A model generated the notes under the pieces. It was not told the origin of the DNA. It made no database searches and saw only the letters and a list, made by a program, of their open reading frames with translations. 64,000 nt of DNA from Struthio camelus (taxonomy: Eukaryota > Chordata > Aves > Struthioniformes > Struthionidae): contig NC_090964.1 in assembly GCF_040807025.1 (NCBI RefSeq), positions 8,828,214-8,892,213 of the forward strand. Direction: 5' to 3'. Positions 44,201 through 64,000 of this stretch are shown piece after piece. A program made the position numbers and the translations under genes. Each line of letters opens with the position of its first letter. The stretch's first letter is position 1.

Positions 44201-45642
44201 GACCAGTGTGGCCAAAAAAACCAAACCCCAGGCAGCTCCAGGCCAATGCCGACAGCCTGTAGCTGCGGGAGGCTCTTGCAGCCAACCTGGCCTTGCACTA
44301 CCCGGCCGAGCAGGAGGCTCCCAGAGACACGCTCCAAAACTTGGGAGCGGATCAAGGCCCCAGGGTCTGCGCTCCCAACACTGGGATATGCCAGAGCAAA
44401 GGCATTTGGCACAGCTCTCCCGCCACCCAGCGCAGGCCCGGCGCTGCCGCTGCAGCGGAGCCGGCTGCGGGCAGCCCCAGCCCACCTGGGCAGGCGCTCG
44501 CAAGCCTCCCGCCGCCGCCCGGCCCCTCGCCCTTCCTCGGAGCAGGGGAGCGGGCCGGCGCCGAGGCGGCGGTGCCTGGGCAGCCGGAGGCACTCACCAC
44601 AGGTTGCAGTTCTCGCGGTATGTGGCTCCGCTGGGGTAGTTGCGGCCGGCGCGGGCGCAGCCTGGGCAGGAGAGAGCAGAGAGCCGCCGTGAGCAGCCGG
44701 CGGCACCGCGGCCCCCCTCCCTGGCTCCTGCAGGGAGAAACACCCCTCTCGGGAGGAGCAGAGCATTGCAATATACTGCCTAACACCAGACAGGTGCGTG
44801 GCTGCAGCCCGGCATCCCCAGACCTCCGCGCAGCCCCCACCTCCCCATCCGGCCGGGGCAAGGGGGGGGGGCCCGGCTCGCACCCGGGGCCGGTGGCAGC
44901 TGGGAGAGCAGGCCCAGCGCGGGGAGGGTTAACAAGCAGGGCTGTCCAGCAGAGACCCAGCTCACACACACAGGCTGACGGCGACGGGGATAAAGGGGCC
45001 GGTTGTACCGCGCGCTGGCTCTGCTCTGCGGAGACTTCTTAGGCAGCTTTGTGCTGCGCGGCGGGGGGAGCCCAGCATCGCCCCCTCCCCGCCTGAGCTG
45101 CGGCACGGGTTAAGTTAGGGCCAACATCTGCGTGACCCAGACATGACCGGCAAAGCTGGGACCGAGCATCATCTGGTCCTGCTCCATGTCACAGGTACGT
45201 GCCGCTGGAAAAGACCCTCCAGCCTTTTGGCCCTGCAGAGCCTGCCCCCCCCGGGACACGGGGCCTCGGGGCTGCCCCGGCCCTGCGCCTGGGACCGCTG
45301 CACGCTCCGACTGCTGCGCCAGCGCGGCCGTGCCGCCTTACCGGCCGGTTTGGGGAAGGGCGGCGGGATGCCCAGGCAGTACTCCCAGAAGTCCGGGCAG
45401 CAGTCGGAGATGGTGCGGTTGCAGAAGAGGTCACAGTAGCATATGGTGTCGAGATACGGCACGGTGCAGCCGTCATTTCGGCCGTGGCAGCAGACGTCCC
45501 CACGCTCGCAGTAGGACCCGCTGGCGTCGTAGACCCCGTGCTCGTACAAGCCCGGGGCCAGCTCCCGGCGCGAGCGCACCCGCAAAGCCACCGTCTCCTC
45601 TGCCATCAGCAAGAGGATGAGCAGGGTCCAGAGCACATGCAT
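38246..45642 (-). CDS. TINAGL1: Tubulointerstitial nephritis antigen-like 1 (lipocalin-7), inactive cathepsin-B-like matrix protein
   Basis: This is a secreted basement-membrane/matricellular glycoprotein (family knowledge). Exons in transcript order are 45642–45342, 44661–44598, 42227–42135, 42001–41887, 41014–40891, 40697–40547, 40265–40082, 39700–39655, 39278–39155, 38612–38567 and 38392–38246, giving 464 aa (human 467). The start [16 protein letters not shown] is a signal peptide. A somatomedin-B-like Cys cluster ([28 protein letters not shown]) follows, then a papain-fold domain: [59 protein letters not shown] and TAANSWG. The catalytic cysteine is replaced by Ser (NCAGSW) while His and Asn remain, as in the family, so it should be proteolytically inactive. 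All junctions are GT/AG with correct phase. It is convergent with PEF1. Confidence 0.97.
38813..38828. repeat. 16-bp perfect palindrome AGGTGTATATACACCT
   Basis: This perfect inverted repeat lies in the TINAGL1 intron between the exons at 38612 and 39155. It could be a nuclear-receptor or E-box-like half-site pair or simply chance. Confidence 0.6.
43797..43858. repeat. CA/CG-rich simple repeat
   Basis: Imperfect CACGCA/CACACG dinucleotide-type repeat in the TINAGL1 intron 42228–44597. Confidence 0.75.
43865..44060. promoter_or_regulatory. AT-richer candidate regulatory element in a TINAGL1 intron
   Basis: Inside the 2.4-kb intron 42228–44597, this stretch drops in GC and holds a perfect octamer ATGCAAAT (44046–44053), a GATA-type TTATCT, and CATTAATACC. 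It shows no coding potential. Its role as an enhancer is inference. Confidence 0.3.
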
Positions 45643-46464
45643 GTCACCAGCAATGTCCCCAGACCTGCCACCGCTGCAGAGACAGAGCGGAGTGAGCAGG
45701 GCATGGACTGGGCAAGGCTCCTCAACCAAAGGCTTTGGTGCTTCTCGGGGCAAGGGCAGCAGAGGTGCTGGGCACGGGACGGTTGGGCCCCAGGGAAGCA
45801 GTGGTGGGTGTCACCCAGGCACAACAGTCCTGCAGACCAGCCCCAGCCTGCAGCATTCCCAAATCCCCCGACAGCACCAGCTCGCAGCCCCCTTCCCCTC
45901 TCCCTGCATGGCTGTGTGACACTTAAAAAGCTCCAGATTTATTAGCTCCCATCTGATTTTCAACAGACACACCCAAGCAGCATCCAAGCTGACACCCCGA
46001 ATGCTGGGCACCCACCAACCACACAGCAATGCCCAGGAACAAACTTCTTCCTGGGGTGCCCGACTCCCCGCGAGTGTCCCCCTGAAGGGCCCCACACAGA
46101 CCTTAAAAACCACCCTCCTGAAGCAGGATCCCGGCGGGACAGGGCCCGAAGGGCACAGGGGGAGGGTGAGGGATCCCGGCGGCAGCGGGGTGCACCAGCC
46201 GCGGCCGCGACCCCGGGCGCGTTGCCCCGCCACGCCCCACCCACCCGCGTTGCTCCCGCGGGCACGGCCGGTGCGATGAGTTCCCAGGTCTCAGCGCGGG
46301 GGCAGTGGGGGCCGGGAGGGGAAAGGGCTCCTGGGGGAGGGGAGCGGCGCGACGGCACTCCAGGAAAGGGTCAGCGCGCTCGGCAGCTACCGGCGGGACC
46401 CCTTCCCCGGCACCGATCCCCGGCGTGAGGGACCGGGACCGGGACCGGGACGCCGCCAGCCTAC

Positions 46465-46546
46465 CTGCAGCCCCGCCGTGCGCGCCGCGCCGCTCCGCGC
46501 CTGCCGCCGCCGAGCCCCTCCTCCGGCCCCGCCGCTCCTTATATCC
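46465..46546 (-). promoter_or_regulatory. TINAGL1: TINAGL1 core promoter and non-coding exon 1
   Basis: The minus strand reads GGATATAAGG at 46546–46537, a TATA-like box. About 30 nt downstream the transcript would start near 46510, and the first exon would end at 46465 with donor GTAGGC. The second exon has an acceptor just above 45673 (TCTCTGCAG), and the ATG follows at 45642. The exact start site is not readable. Confidence 0.55.
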
Positions 46547-46559
46547 GCGCCGGCCCCCG

Positions 46560-49500
46560 GGGCCTCGCCCCGGCCGGGGAGGGCGCGGGGAGGTGCCGGG
46601 GGGCAGCCGCGAGCCGGCGGCCGCAGCGGCGGGGAGGGGGGCGCGGGGCCCGCTGCCCCCCGCGCTCGGCGGGGCTCCCCAGTGGGTCCCCGGTGGGTCC
46701 CCGGTAGGTCCCCGGTGGGTCGCCGGCGCTCCCCGCCGCGCGCCGCCTTCTCTTCCCACGGAGCCAGAAGCCGCTCGGGCTGCAGCTCCCGCTCCGCCGC
46801 TTGCTCCAGGCCCTGCCGCTGGCGAACCTCCGCGGCCCGGTGGCACGGCGGGGTGAGGCCGGCGGGCATCGCCGCTGACGCGGGCTCCGGCGCGCTCATG
46901 TGAGCCGCAGCTGGAGGTGCCAAGGCCAAAGGTGACCCTAGAGCACGCGCGTCGCTGCGTCACATGGAGCGGGCTGCCGCCGGTGCGGGGGTGTCCGTGC
47001 CCCCGGCCGTGCCCTCCCGGCCTGGGTGTCCCACTCCTGCACGGGATTTCTGCCCGCAGCCGGCTGTGCCGCCCCGGGAAGCGGTGTGAGGAGGAGCGAG
47101 GTGCTGCCTGCCGCCCCTCTCGGAGCATCCCAGCCGTGGCACTGGGCTCTCCCTTGCGTGTGAGTGACACGGGGACATCCCACTGCAGCCCAGGGCAGGC
47201 AGCCAGTGTCACTAGAGCTGGCTCCATTTCCCCAGCTGCCAGGTCCCCCGGTGCAGCCGGGCGCTCCCGACCCGGGGAGAGGGGCTGTTGCAGCCAGCGG
47301 TGCTGCGGGCTCCGGCCGGGGCCACGCTGGGCTCTGCGGGCAGGGTCCCGGCGCTGGCGGCGGGGTTTCCGCGCCCCCGGCAGGGCAGGCAGCCCCGGCG
47401 CGCGGTGCCTCTCTTCCTGGCCTGCAGTTAGCATTTCCCAGCCATTGCCAAAGAATTCCTCGAAGTCATTGCATGGCAGCCAGGAGGGGAGGCACTGCGG
47501 GCGGCCGCGAGCCGCTGGAGGGAGCGGGGCAGAAGCTGAGCAAGGTGCTGCTGGGCATCCAGACCTTACAGGACCCTGGGGGTTTCCTGGAGACCCCTAA
47601 CCCAAAGGAGGCTGCTAGGATCCCAGCCTGGCTTCTCGGCCAGCGCTCTCCGAAGGGCCTTTTCCTGCGAGCGTGGCCTTTGGCAGAGTGCGGACGCAGC
47701 TCGGGGAAGGGCCGGAGGGCTGATGAGCGCCTCAGGAAGGAACTGAGTCCAGCCTGGAGCCCGGCAGTCTCCAAACACAATCTTTCTCCATGACAGGATG
47801 AACAAGCATCAAGCGTGAGTCATGCTTCATGCTTTTTTCCAGGACCCTCAGTGCACAAAAGTGCACAGGCTGGAAGGACGCCCCCCGGCCGCTGCTCTCC
47901 GCGTCCTTGTGCTGCTGCCAGGCAGCGCGGCCTCCCGGGACGACCGCCTCTCGTCGGGGGGAGGATCTGCAGCGCAAGGTCTTACCCTGACCCCAAATAG
48001 TGCTGCAGCCCGTTCCCACGCAGGAGTTTCGCTGCCCCATGGCGTGCCCGCACCCCTGGCCGGGTTGCCCCGGGCTGCCCAGCGGCTGCCGAGGGGACAC
48101 AGCCCCCGGAGGCAGCCGTGCTGGCCCCTCCCCGGCCCCACTGCAGCCCCCCGGCTGCCTGCCGCGGGGGGATGAGGGCTCGTGCGCGGCGGGCTGGCAC
48201 GGCGGCGTCACTGGGGTGCCGTCGAGTGCCCCTCGCCCTGCTCCCGCGCTGTGTTTGGCGTGCTGAGCCCGGCCGGTGCTGCCCGCAGCAGGACCGGCTC
48301 GGCAGGGTCACGGCTCACTAAGTCCCCTGCCGCTGGTGTTTTCCACTCCGTCAGGCTCCCCCAGCACGTCCCTGGACTGCTCGACACCCGGCCCCATCCG
48401 GCCCCGTCTCTGCTCTCTTGCACGCCCACGGAGGGAGGGAGCTGCGGCGGAGGAGAGCAAAGTCCAGCCCGGGCACCTTGGGCCCTGGCAGCCAAGAGGA
48501 AGCAATGCCGCGCGCAGCGGGCTGGCACGCACGCCTGGCCCTGCCCTCGCGCCCGCCAGCTCACCGCCCCCGCCGCGCTGGCAAACCGGGGCCGCACCGG
48601 GGCAGGGAGACGGCCCCGGTGCCCCGTGGGGGCTGCAGAGGGTGCAGGCGCGATGGGGAGCCCAGGCGCCGGCGGGGACGAGACACTCGCAGCGCCCCGT
48701 GCAGCAGCGGGGTCATGCGCACGCAGGCACCTGCAAAGACCCCGCAGGAAAGGAAGACCCCGCGCAGGACAGAGAGCCTGCGGCAGGGTGAGGACCCTGC
48801 TCACGCAGAGGTGCATGGCTCCAAACTGGAGCCAAACCCCCCGCCGGGGAGAGCAAGCAACCCCGGGCCCTTTTTGCCGATCCTCTCTGCCATTCGGAGG
48901 AGCAGAACAGGCGAAAGCAATGCAATGCCCCGGCCGGCCGGGGAGAGCTCTTGTTTGCGTAGGGTTTTCCTGGTTATGCCGAGTCCTGGCTCCCCCTTCA
49001 AAGCCTCTGCTCCAAAGCCACCCCGATCCACGCGCTAGCCGACACGCGCTGCGAGGAGCGGCCGAGGCTCCCCGGGGATCGCGGCCCCCTCGGGCTGCAC
49101 GCTCCCGCGAGGCTCCGGCTGGCGGCACCCCCAGGCTCCCGGGCCCAGCAAAGCCCCGCGGCACCCCCGGCCGAGGGCAGCCTCAGCCTGGGGGCTGGGG
49201 AGGAAGGAGCTGGCCCGCCAGGCACTTGGCACGCTCCAGCGCTCCTGGATGAGTCAGGAACATATTTGCTGGCAAGACGCAGCCCGGAAGCGCAGGGGAA
49301 TGACCTGCAAAGAGCCCCGGCTTCCTCCTAAGGCAGCGCCGCACTGGGGAAAGGGGCTCCCTCCCGGCCTCTCTGCCCGGCCGGCCGGCCCCGCGCTGCG
49401 CCGGGGGACGCGCCGCGTCTGCGGGGCGTCTCTGCACAGGGCAGGGACAGAGGATTTGCCGTCCAGGACGTCACGCTGTGTTTCCCAGCACAGCCTGCCA

Positions 49501-49790
49501 GCCCTGCTCCTCCCGGGCTCTGAATGCGCTGCATGGGCCCATCTGTAGTGGCATCGGGCCTGCTGCCTCCAGGCACAAGACGCCACTGAACCGGCAGACG
49601 GTGAGGCGAGCCGGATCCCGGGGCCCCATGTCTGGGGGCAGGGGGGTGGCTGCGGCTCACGGCGAGGCAGGCAGCAGGAAAGCGGCAGGACGCCTGGGTC
49701 CTCTGGCGGGGCCGGCTCGGCTGCGGGGCTGGAGTGCCACCTCTCGGGAGAGCGGGGAGACAAACACCACGCAGGCAGGCAGCCTCTACT
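46560..49790. other. Intergenic region between TINAGL1 and KCNQ4
   Basis: No exon, domain, RNA gene or transposon was recognised in this 3.2 kb. Open frames on both strands are composition-driven (over 60% GC) and lack splice-consistent domains. SERINC2, the next gene beyond TINAGL1 in human, is not here. Confidence 0.6.
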
Positions 49791-49796
49791 TCAAAT

Positions 49797-49802
49797 TTTA
49801 AT
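49797..49802 (-). promoter_or_regulatory. KCNQ4: Probable KCNQ4 poly(A) signal (ATTAAA)
   Basis: TTTAAT on the plus strand is ATTAAA on the KCNQ4 strand. It sits at an AT-rich patch (49795–49840) that includes a small tandem TAAGTTAATAAGTTAATAA. This would make a 3'UTR of about 1.65 kb. Confidence 0.5.
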
Positions 49803-51456
49803 GAAACAAATAAGTTAATAAGTTAATAAAGTGAGGTAACTACTGCTGGCTGGGGAGGTCTGCGGGGAGCAGCCAGCCCCGAGGAGGAGTCCTAACGAGT
49901 TAGTTACTGTGCGTGCCTGTGCGGGCAAAGCTGTCGCATGCACCCTCGCCCCGCGGCCGGGCGTCCTGCCGTGCACCCACGGCACGGCCACCCGGCCGAC
50001 TCGCCACGCGCCCGCCGCGCCGCTGTCCCACCGTGCGCCCACGGCAGGGCCACCGGGGCGGGCGCTCCCGGGCCGAGGGGGTCTGTGCGGAGACGCGTGC
50101 ACGAGCAGGCGGGAGGCTGCAAGTGGCTCTGGCAGGGCCCGCGCTGGCCCCATGCACAAACAAGGCAAGAAAAACAAGCAGGATGGGGGGGGCACCCCCG
50201 GCTGGCTCCCCTGCCAGGCACAGGGGACACTGGAAAGGGGGGGCTGGAAATCCCCCGAGCCCTGGGGCCCCCGGCCACGCAGGAGCAGGAGACAGCCCCA
50301 ACCCTGGGCAAACTTTGGCACTACCGTGGTCATTGCAAGCCTGGTTCTCCCCAGCCACGCAGGGAACGGAAACCAGCCCTGGGCGTTCAGGTCGCCCCAG
50401 CAGCAAAGAAGAGCAGAGCAGGGAGAGAGCTGCAGTGGCTCTGCTGCACCCGGTGCCGGGGGATCGGGGTGCAAGGAGGCATGGGAAGCTGGGAGCCCTG
50501 GGCTGGGAGACGCCAGGGAGGGACCTCAGGGACCACCTTCCCCATCGCCTGCATCTGCACCCCCCCCCCAGCTCCCACCCCTCCGGCCACCCGGCTCCGG
50601 CACGGCTCAGCAGCTGGGTCCCCAGAGCAGCTGCGCTCGGCTGCGCACCGCAGCGGCGGCAGGGCCATGGGGGAGAAATCCAGCCCTGCATGCTGCCAGG
50701 GGGAGATGCTTATTGCCTATGTCCCCACGGGCTGCTCTTCCCGGGGATGTTGCATATTCAGACATTGTTGCATATACATGTATATATATCTCCTACATCT
50801 ATATTGCCTTGGGAGCATGCACGGGCAGGCAGAAGGCTCTGCTGTGCTTCTAGAGGTACAGCTGCAGCCGCAGAGCTGCAGCCCTGCGAGCAGGACAAGA
50901 GAAAACCCAGGCAGAGGAAGGCGAGGGGGGAGAGGCCCCCGCAAACCCCCCGATCTGGGGCAGGCCCCGGCCACTGCAGTGGCCAGGAGCTACACAGATA
51001 AAACCACATTCAGTCGGGTTGCAAGGCCCCTGCTCAGCACCTGCAACCAAAGGGCGCTCCAGCCTTGCATAGCTGTCGGTGGCCTCCGGCTCGGCTCCCA
51101 GAGGGCCAGGGACGGAGGAGGGTCTCGGCGTGTTTAAAGCCCCGGTCGGGGGCTCTCCTCCCTCTGGGAAGGGCAGGAGCGCTGCAGGAGCGTGGTCCGA
51201 GTGCAGAGCAGCGCCTCGGGCTCCTGCCCCGTGCCCAGACCGGGCACCCGGCTGCAGCCGCGCTTGGCACTCGCGCGGCTCCCGGACGGGCGACACGGGC
51301 GATTCACTCGCGAAGGAAGACGCATTTCAAGTAAAACTGAGAGAGAGCCGGCTGACGAGGCCGGCTGACGCGGACGCCACTGCCCGGCCCCTCGGCCCGG
51401 CCCTCCTCGCCCGCAGCCGGCGGCGGCCGCGGCACCTTGCCCTACCGCCTCCCTGC
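49803..51456 (-). other. KCNQ4: Presumed KCNQ4 3'UTR
   Basis: This is non-coding DNA after the KCNQ4 stop. It contains an AT-rich segment at about 50745–50810 (CATATACATGTATATATATC on the plus strand) in a GC-rich background, which could be an RNA-binding-protein or decay element. No gene is nested here. Confidence 0.45.
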
Positions 51457-60685
<9,229 letters not shown>

Positions 60686-63600
60686 CTGCAAGGAGAGCAG
60701 CCGCTGTGGGGGAGCGGGGCCAAGGAAGCTCCCTCCGGCCCCGGCGCGAGCTTCGGGGCTGGCCGGAGGTGGCCGAGTGCTGGTGGCCGGCCTGGAGCCA
60801 GCTGAGACCTTCCCCGCCGAGGCTGAGCCACCGGAGATGCAGTTTGCCCCTAGATGGTGGCATGGAGCAATTCAGGAGCCCACGAGCAGCTGCCCAGGGT
60901 GCCGAGTAGAGCTGTGGCCACCCTCCTGGAGACAACCCGTCACTGCTGGGACATCGAGGGACACCAAGGGACACTCTGTCAGGAGCAATTACCTCCCCAG
61001 GCAGCCTGGATGCATCTGAGCCTCTGCCAAGCCCACAGGGCGCTCCTGGATCCCCGAGCTGCCAGCGCACCCAAGCCTATGGCCGGACCCCTCTGTTCAC
61101 CCGGGATGGGACCTCTCCCTGGCCTTGGGGATGGCACCCCAAGCTCCCAAGTGCAAAGGGACAGTCGCTCCCGTGGGACAGCCAGGCATGAGCGCCGCTG
61201 AGCCATGGGCATCTGGTGGCAGGACCTGCTCCCGCGCGCCCACCGGCCTCCCAGCCCAGCCAAGGTGCTGGATGCCGAGAGAAAACCCAACCAGGCAGTC
61301 ATCTCCTGGCTCCAGAAAATGCTCAGAGCTGGGCCGGTCTTCTAAATATTTAATAGCCAGAAAGACACTGCAGGATTCCCCGGGGGAGCGCGGCGGGCAC
61401 AGGGCAGCCCCTGCGCGCTGCGTTAGCGCGGGGGGCACAGCCCTGCAGGGAGCGCAGCACGGAGAGGGGACAGAGAGGGACCAGGCTTGGCGATGCTGCT
61501 CTTATTGCATCCCCATCCTGTTGCCCGGGAGCATGGAGGGGTGCCTCCATCGCTGCGCCGGCACCCGGGGCACCACCCTCGGGGCAAAGGCTGCGGGAGA
61601 AGGGGCTTCGCCCCCTCGATGGAGACGCCGGGCAGGCTCACAGCATCCTCGTGCTGGAGCACAGCCGTGCCCACGCCAGGGCCTGCACCCCGGGACCCCG
61701 GGCCGCCCCGCAGCGCGTGGAGGGGGCGGCCGGCTGCCGTGGCTGCGGGGCTCGGTGCCAGGCTCCGCCGCAGCCCTGCAGCCTCTTCCCAGGCTAAACA
61801 ACTGCTAAATAAAACCAGGGAGGGCGACGCAGGGCCCTGCGGCGCGGGCAGGGCTGCTGCTGGGGAGGGGAGACCGGAGCCGCTCCCGGCCGCCCCGGCA
61901 TCGCCGCACACCCCGAGTTAAGACAAAAGGGGCTTTGGCCCATTTAAAATAAGAAGGAGGGGGGGGGAAAATAGATTTGGGAGCTGAAGCAAATGAAACT
62001 CTCCAAAAATACTTTTTTTCCCCTGATCCAGCGATTCTAAATATGGGAAGCGGAGGGCTTGTGCCACCAGCCCACGTGACTGCGTGCAAAGGGCCAGGGC
62101 TCGGCAGGGGCCAGCGTGCGTGACGGCGCAGGGGGGTCCGCGCGCCCGCCCGGGCCGGGGAGCCGAACTGGAGCGGCCAAGCCCGCCGCCGGTAGCACCG
62201 GGCGCCGGGGCTGCTGCAGCGCCCACAGCCCCGGCGCGGCCGAGGGGGCCAGAGCCGGGCACCCCATCCCTGAGCCAGCAGGCGCCCGTCCCAGCCGGTC
62301 TTCCCAACGAGAGAAAAGCCCGCCGGGCCAGTAAACGGTGCTACAGATAGCGCGGGGGGCTCGGCTCGGCCCCGGCGCTGCCGGGAGCACCGCCGGCTGA
62401 TCGACGCCGGCTCGGCAGCGCTTCCTCGGCTCCTTTTGCTGCTGACTCGGAGCTTTCGAGCCGAATCGGCTGCAGCGAGCAGCTGCGGGCTATGAAACCA
62501 GACCTGGCGTCCTGCTCCGGTGCAGGCGAGCCCGGGAGCGCCCAGCCCCGGGCCCGGCGCTGAGCCGGGGGGCACAGGTCCCCTTCCCCGAAACCACTGC
62601 AAGGAGAAACCGGAGACGGCGACACTCGTGGCGAAGAAACGCAAGGGAAGGGCCAAAGGGCTGGACGCGGAGCGAGGGGAGGGGACGGGCTGCAGCAACG
62701 AGCCCCGAGCCGGACGAGCCCCGCGGCTCACCGCCAGCCCGCGCACGGCGCCCCCGTTTCAACAGCTGGGGAAACTGAGGCACGAAGGAGGGCGGCCCCT
62801 GGCCGGCAGCTTCCAGCGCGATGGGGCCAGGCCAGCCTCGCCCCGGCGTCCGCTGACGGCCGCGCTCCTTCCCCATCCGCAAGGCCAAAGGCTGGAGCCA
62901 ATTTCTTCTCCCTCTGCATTATTGATGCAGCCCCTTTGCTTCCACGCAGCATTTTCATGCCGTTAACTCCTCCGGGGGCCGGGAGCTGGAGAGCAGCGCC
63001 GGGGCGCAGCGGTGCCCTCGAGCAGCCCGCGCCCGGGCTGGGAGCACCGCCGAGCCCGGGGAGGGGAAATCGGAGCAGGTCCGCCGGCCTCCGGGCCACA
63101 TTAGGTCGGCTCGAGATGCAAAACAAGATTTGGCTAAGTGGCCGGTGACGGAGCCTTTCTGCTTTGTGCATCATCAGCAATAAAGATTATACAATGAGGA
63201 TTTAGCAGGCAATTACATGGGCAGTGAAGCACAAAGCAGAAGAGAATGCAGAAATCTCACAGCGTGCAAAGATTTGTGCTTCTCGCCCAGCCCGGGGAGC
63301 GGGGACGCACCAGGGAGGGGGTCTGCGCTCCGCGGGGACGGGACGGGACGCGGGCACGCTCCGGCAGCCAGTGCCGGAGGACCAGCCCTGCCGCCTGCAC
63401 CGCTCCCCCGCACCCAGCACCAGGCGTTTTCCGGCAAGCGCTGGCCCTTCTCCCATTGCGGATGGGAGTTTTTACGGAGCCGTTTCGGCCTGGCCGGACC
63501 GGGGTGCTGGTCGGCACACGTAACGCCACGTGCATCGTGGCTCGGCCGCTTGTCCCCATCCCGGGGCTGGGACAGAGGACGGGGCTCGGGGGCGCGAAGC

Positions 63601-64000
63601 TACGGAGCCAGGTCAATACAGAAATGCTGCAGGAGCAGCGACAGCCGGCAGCACCGGAGAGCTGGGACGTCTGCGCGGGCCGCGCCGGTGCCCGCGGGAG
63701 CGCAGCGCCCTCCGCCCCAGCATCCCGGTCCCGCGGTCCCGCCGTGGGATTTGGCAGAGGACGCCAGCAGCGGAGGAGAGGGGTGGCAAGGAAACTTTCT
63801 GGGAACACATCACCTGCTAGGAATTAACTTCTAAAGCCGGAGCAAACGCCGCCCGTCCCGGCTGCCGGGAGCGGCTAAGCTGCTTAGGGAAAGGGTCGGA
63901 CGCTCGAGGGCAGCCTGGCGGGCCGGGAGGGGGGTCCCGCTGGGCCCCGAAGCGCTGCTCTCAGCAGCTCTGCCCCGCGCGAGGCAGCGAGGGCTCGGCA
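60686..64000 (-). other. KCNQ4: KCNQ4 intron 1 (partial, runs off the window)
   Basis: No exon encoding the expected KCNQ4 N-terminus or the VYHVF-type start of S1 was found on the minus strand. AT-richer islands lie at about 61918–62045 and 63110–63260; the latter holds AATAAAGATTATACAATGAGG and AGGCAATTACATG. Both may be conserved intronic enhancers. Everything else is GC-rich unique DNA. Confidence 0.6.

Noticed and set aside
46560-49790. Several 100–440 codon open frames in the TINAGL1–KCNQ4 gap
   Set aside because: They overlap each other on both strands, show only composition-driven Ala/Pro/Arg/Gly sequence, and have no domain or splice-consistent structure.
60686-64000. KCNQ4 exon 1
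   Set aside because: No minus-strand frame here shows the KCNQ4 N-terminus or the first half of S1 followed by a phase-2 donor. It most likely lies beyond the window.

Overview
This is vertebrate nuclear DNA, most likely from a bird microchromosome. It is very GC-rich, introns are short, tandem minisatellites are abundant, and I recognise no LINE, SINE or LTR copies. The gene set COL16A1–PEF1–TINAGL1–KCNQ4 fits chicken chromosome 23 as I remember it; this assignment is inference. All four genes were identified by reading spliced exons with consensus GT/AG junctions and consistent phase, and comparing the proteins with remembered human sequences.

Layout: (1) 1–3380 is COL16A1 upstream and 5'UTR territory, with an AT-rich candidate regulatory block at about 165–490 and a CpG-rich candidate first exon ending at 2081. 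(2) 3412–30693, plus strand, COL16A1: 70 coding exons totalling 4,854 nt (1,617 codons before the stop; human is about 1,604 aa). Four introns carry four different minisatellites (59, 43, 81 and 15 bp periods). (3) 31047–34661, plus strand, PEF1: five coding exons, 273 aa, starting about 300 bp after the COL16A1 poly(A) signal. (4) 35578–36206, an almost perfect second copy of PEF1 intron 1 end, exon 2 and the start of intron 2, lying downstream of PEF1, followed by homopolymer-rich DNA. (5) 38246–45642, minus strand, TINAGL1: 11 coding exons, 464 aa, with a non-coding first exon and a TATA-like box near 46540. (6) 46550–49790, intergenic, no gene seen. (7) 51457–60685, minus strand, KCNQ4: 13 constitutive coding exons. 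Exon 1 (N-terminus and start of S1) lies beyond 64000, so the window ends inside intron 1.

The genes are unrelated in function: an extracellular matrix collagen, a calcium sensor of the secretory pathway, a secreted matrix protein with an inactive cathepsin fold, and a voltage-gated potassium channel. HCRTR1, which sits between PEF1 and TINAGL1 in human, is absent, which agrees with birds having a single orexin receptor.

The most interesting signal is in KCNQ4. Between its helix-A and helix-B exons lie two unannotated-looking cassette exons, both phase 2–2. One of them is enclosed by a 23-bp pair of complementary intronic arms about 1.1 kb apart; the single mismatch between the arms becomes a G·U wobble in the KCNQ4 transcript. 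A second complementary arm pair lies in the preceding intron. This looks like RNA-structure-controlled alternative splicing of the A–B linker.
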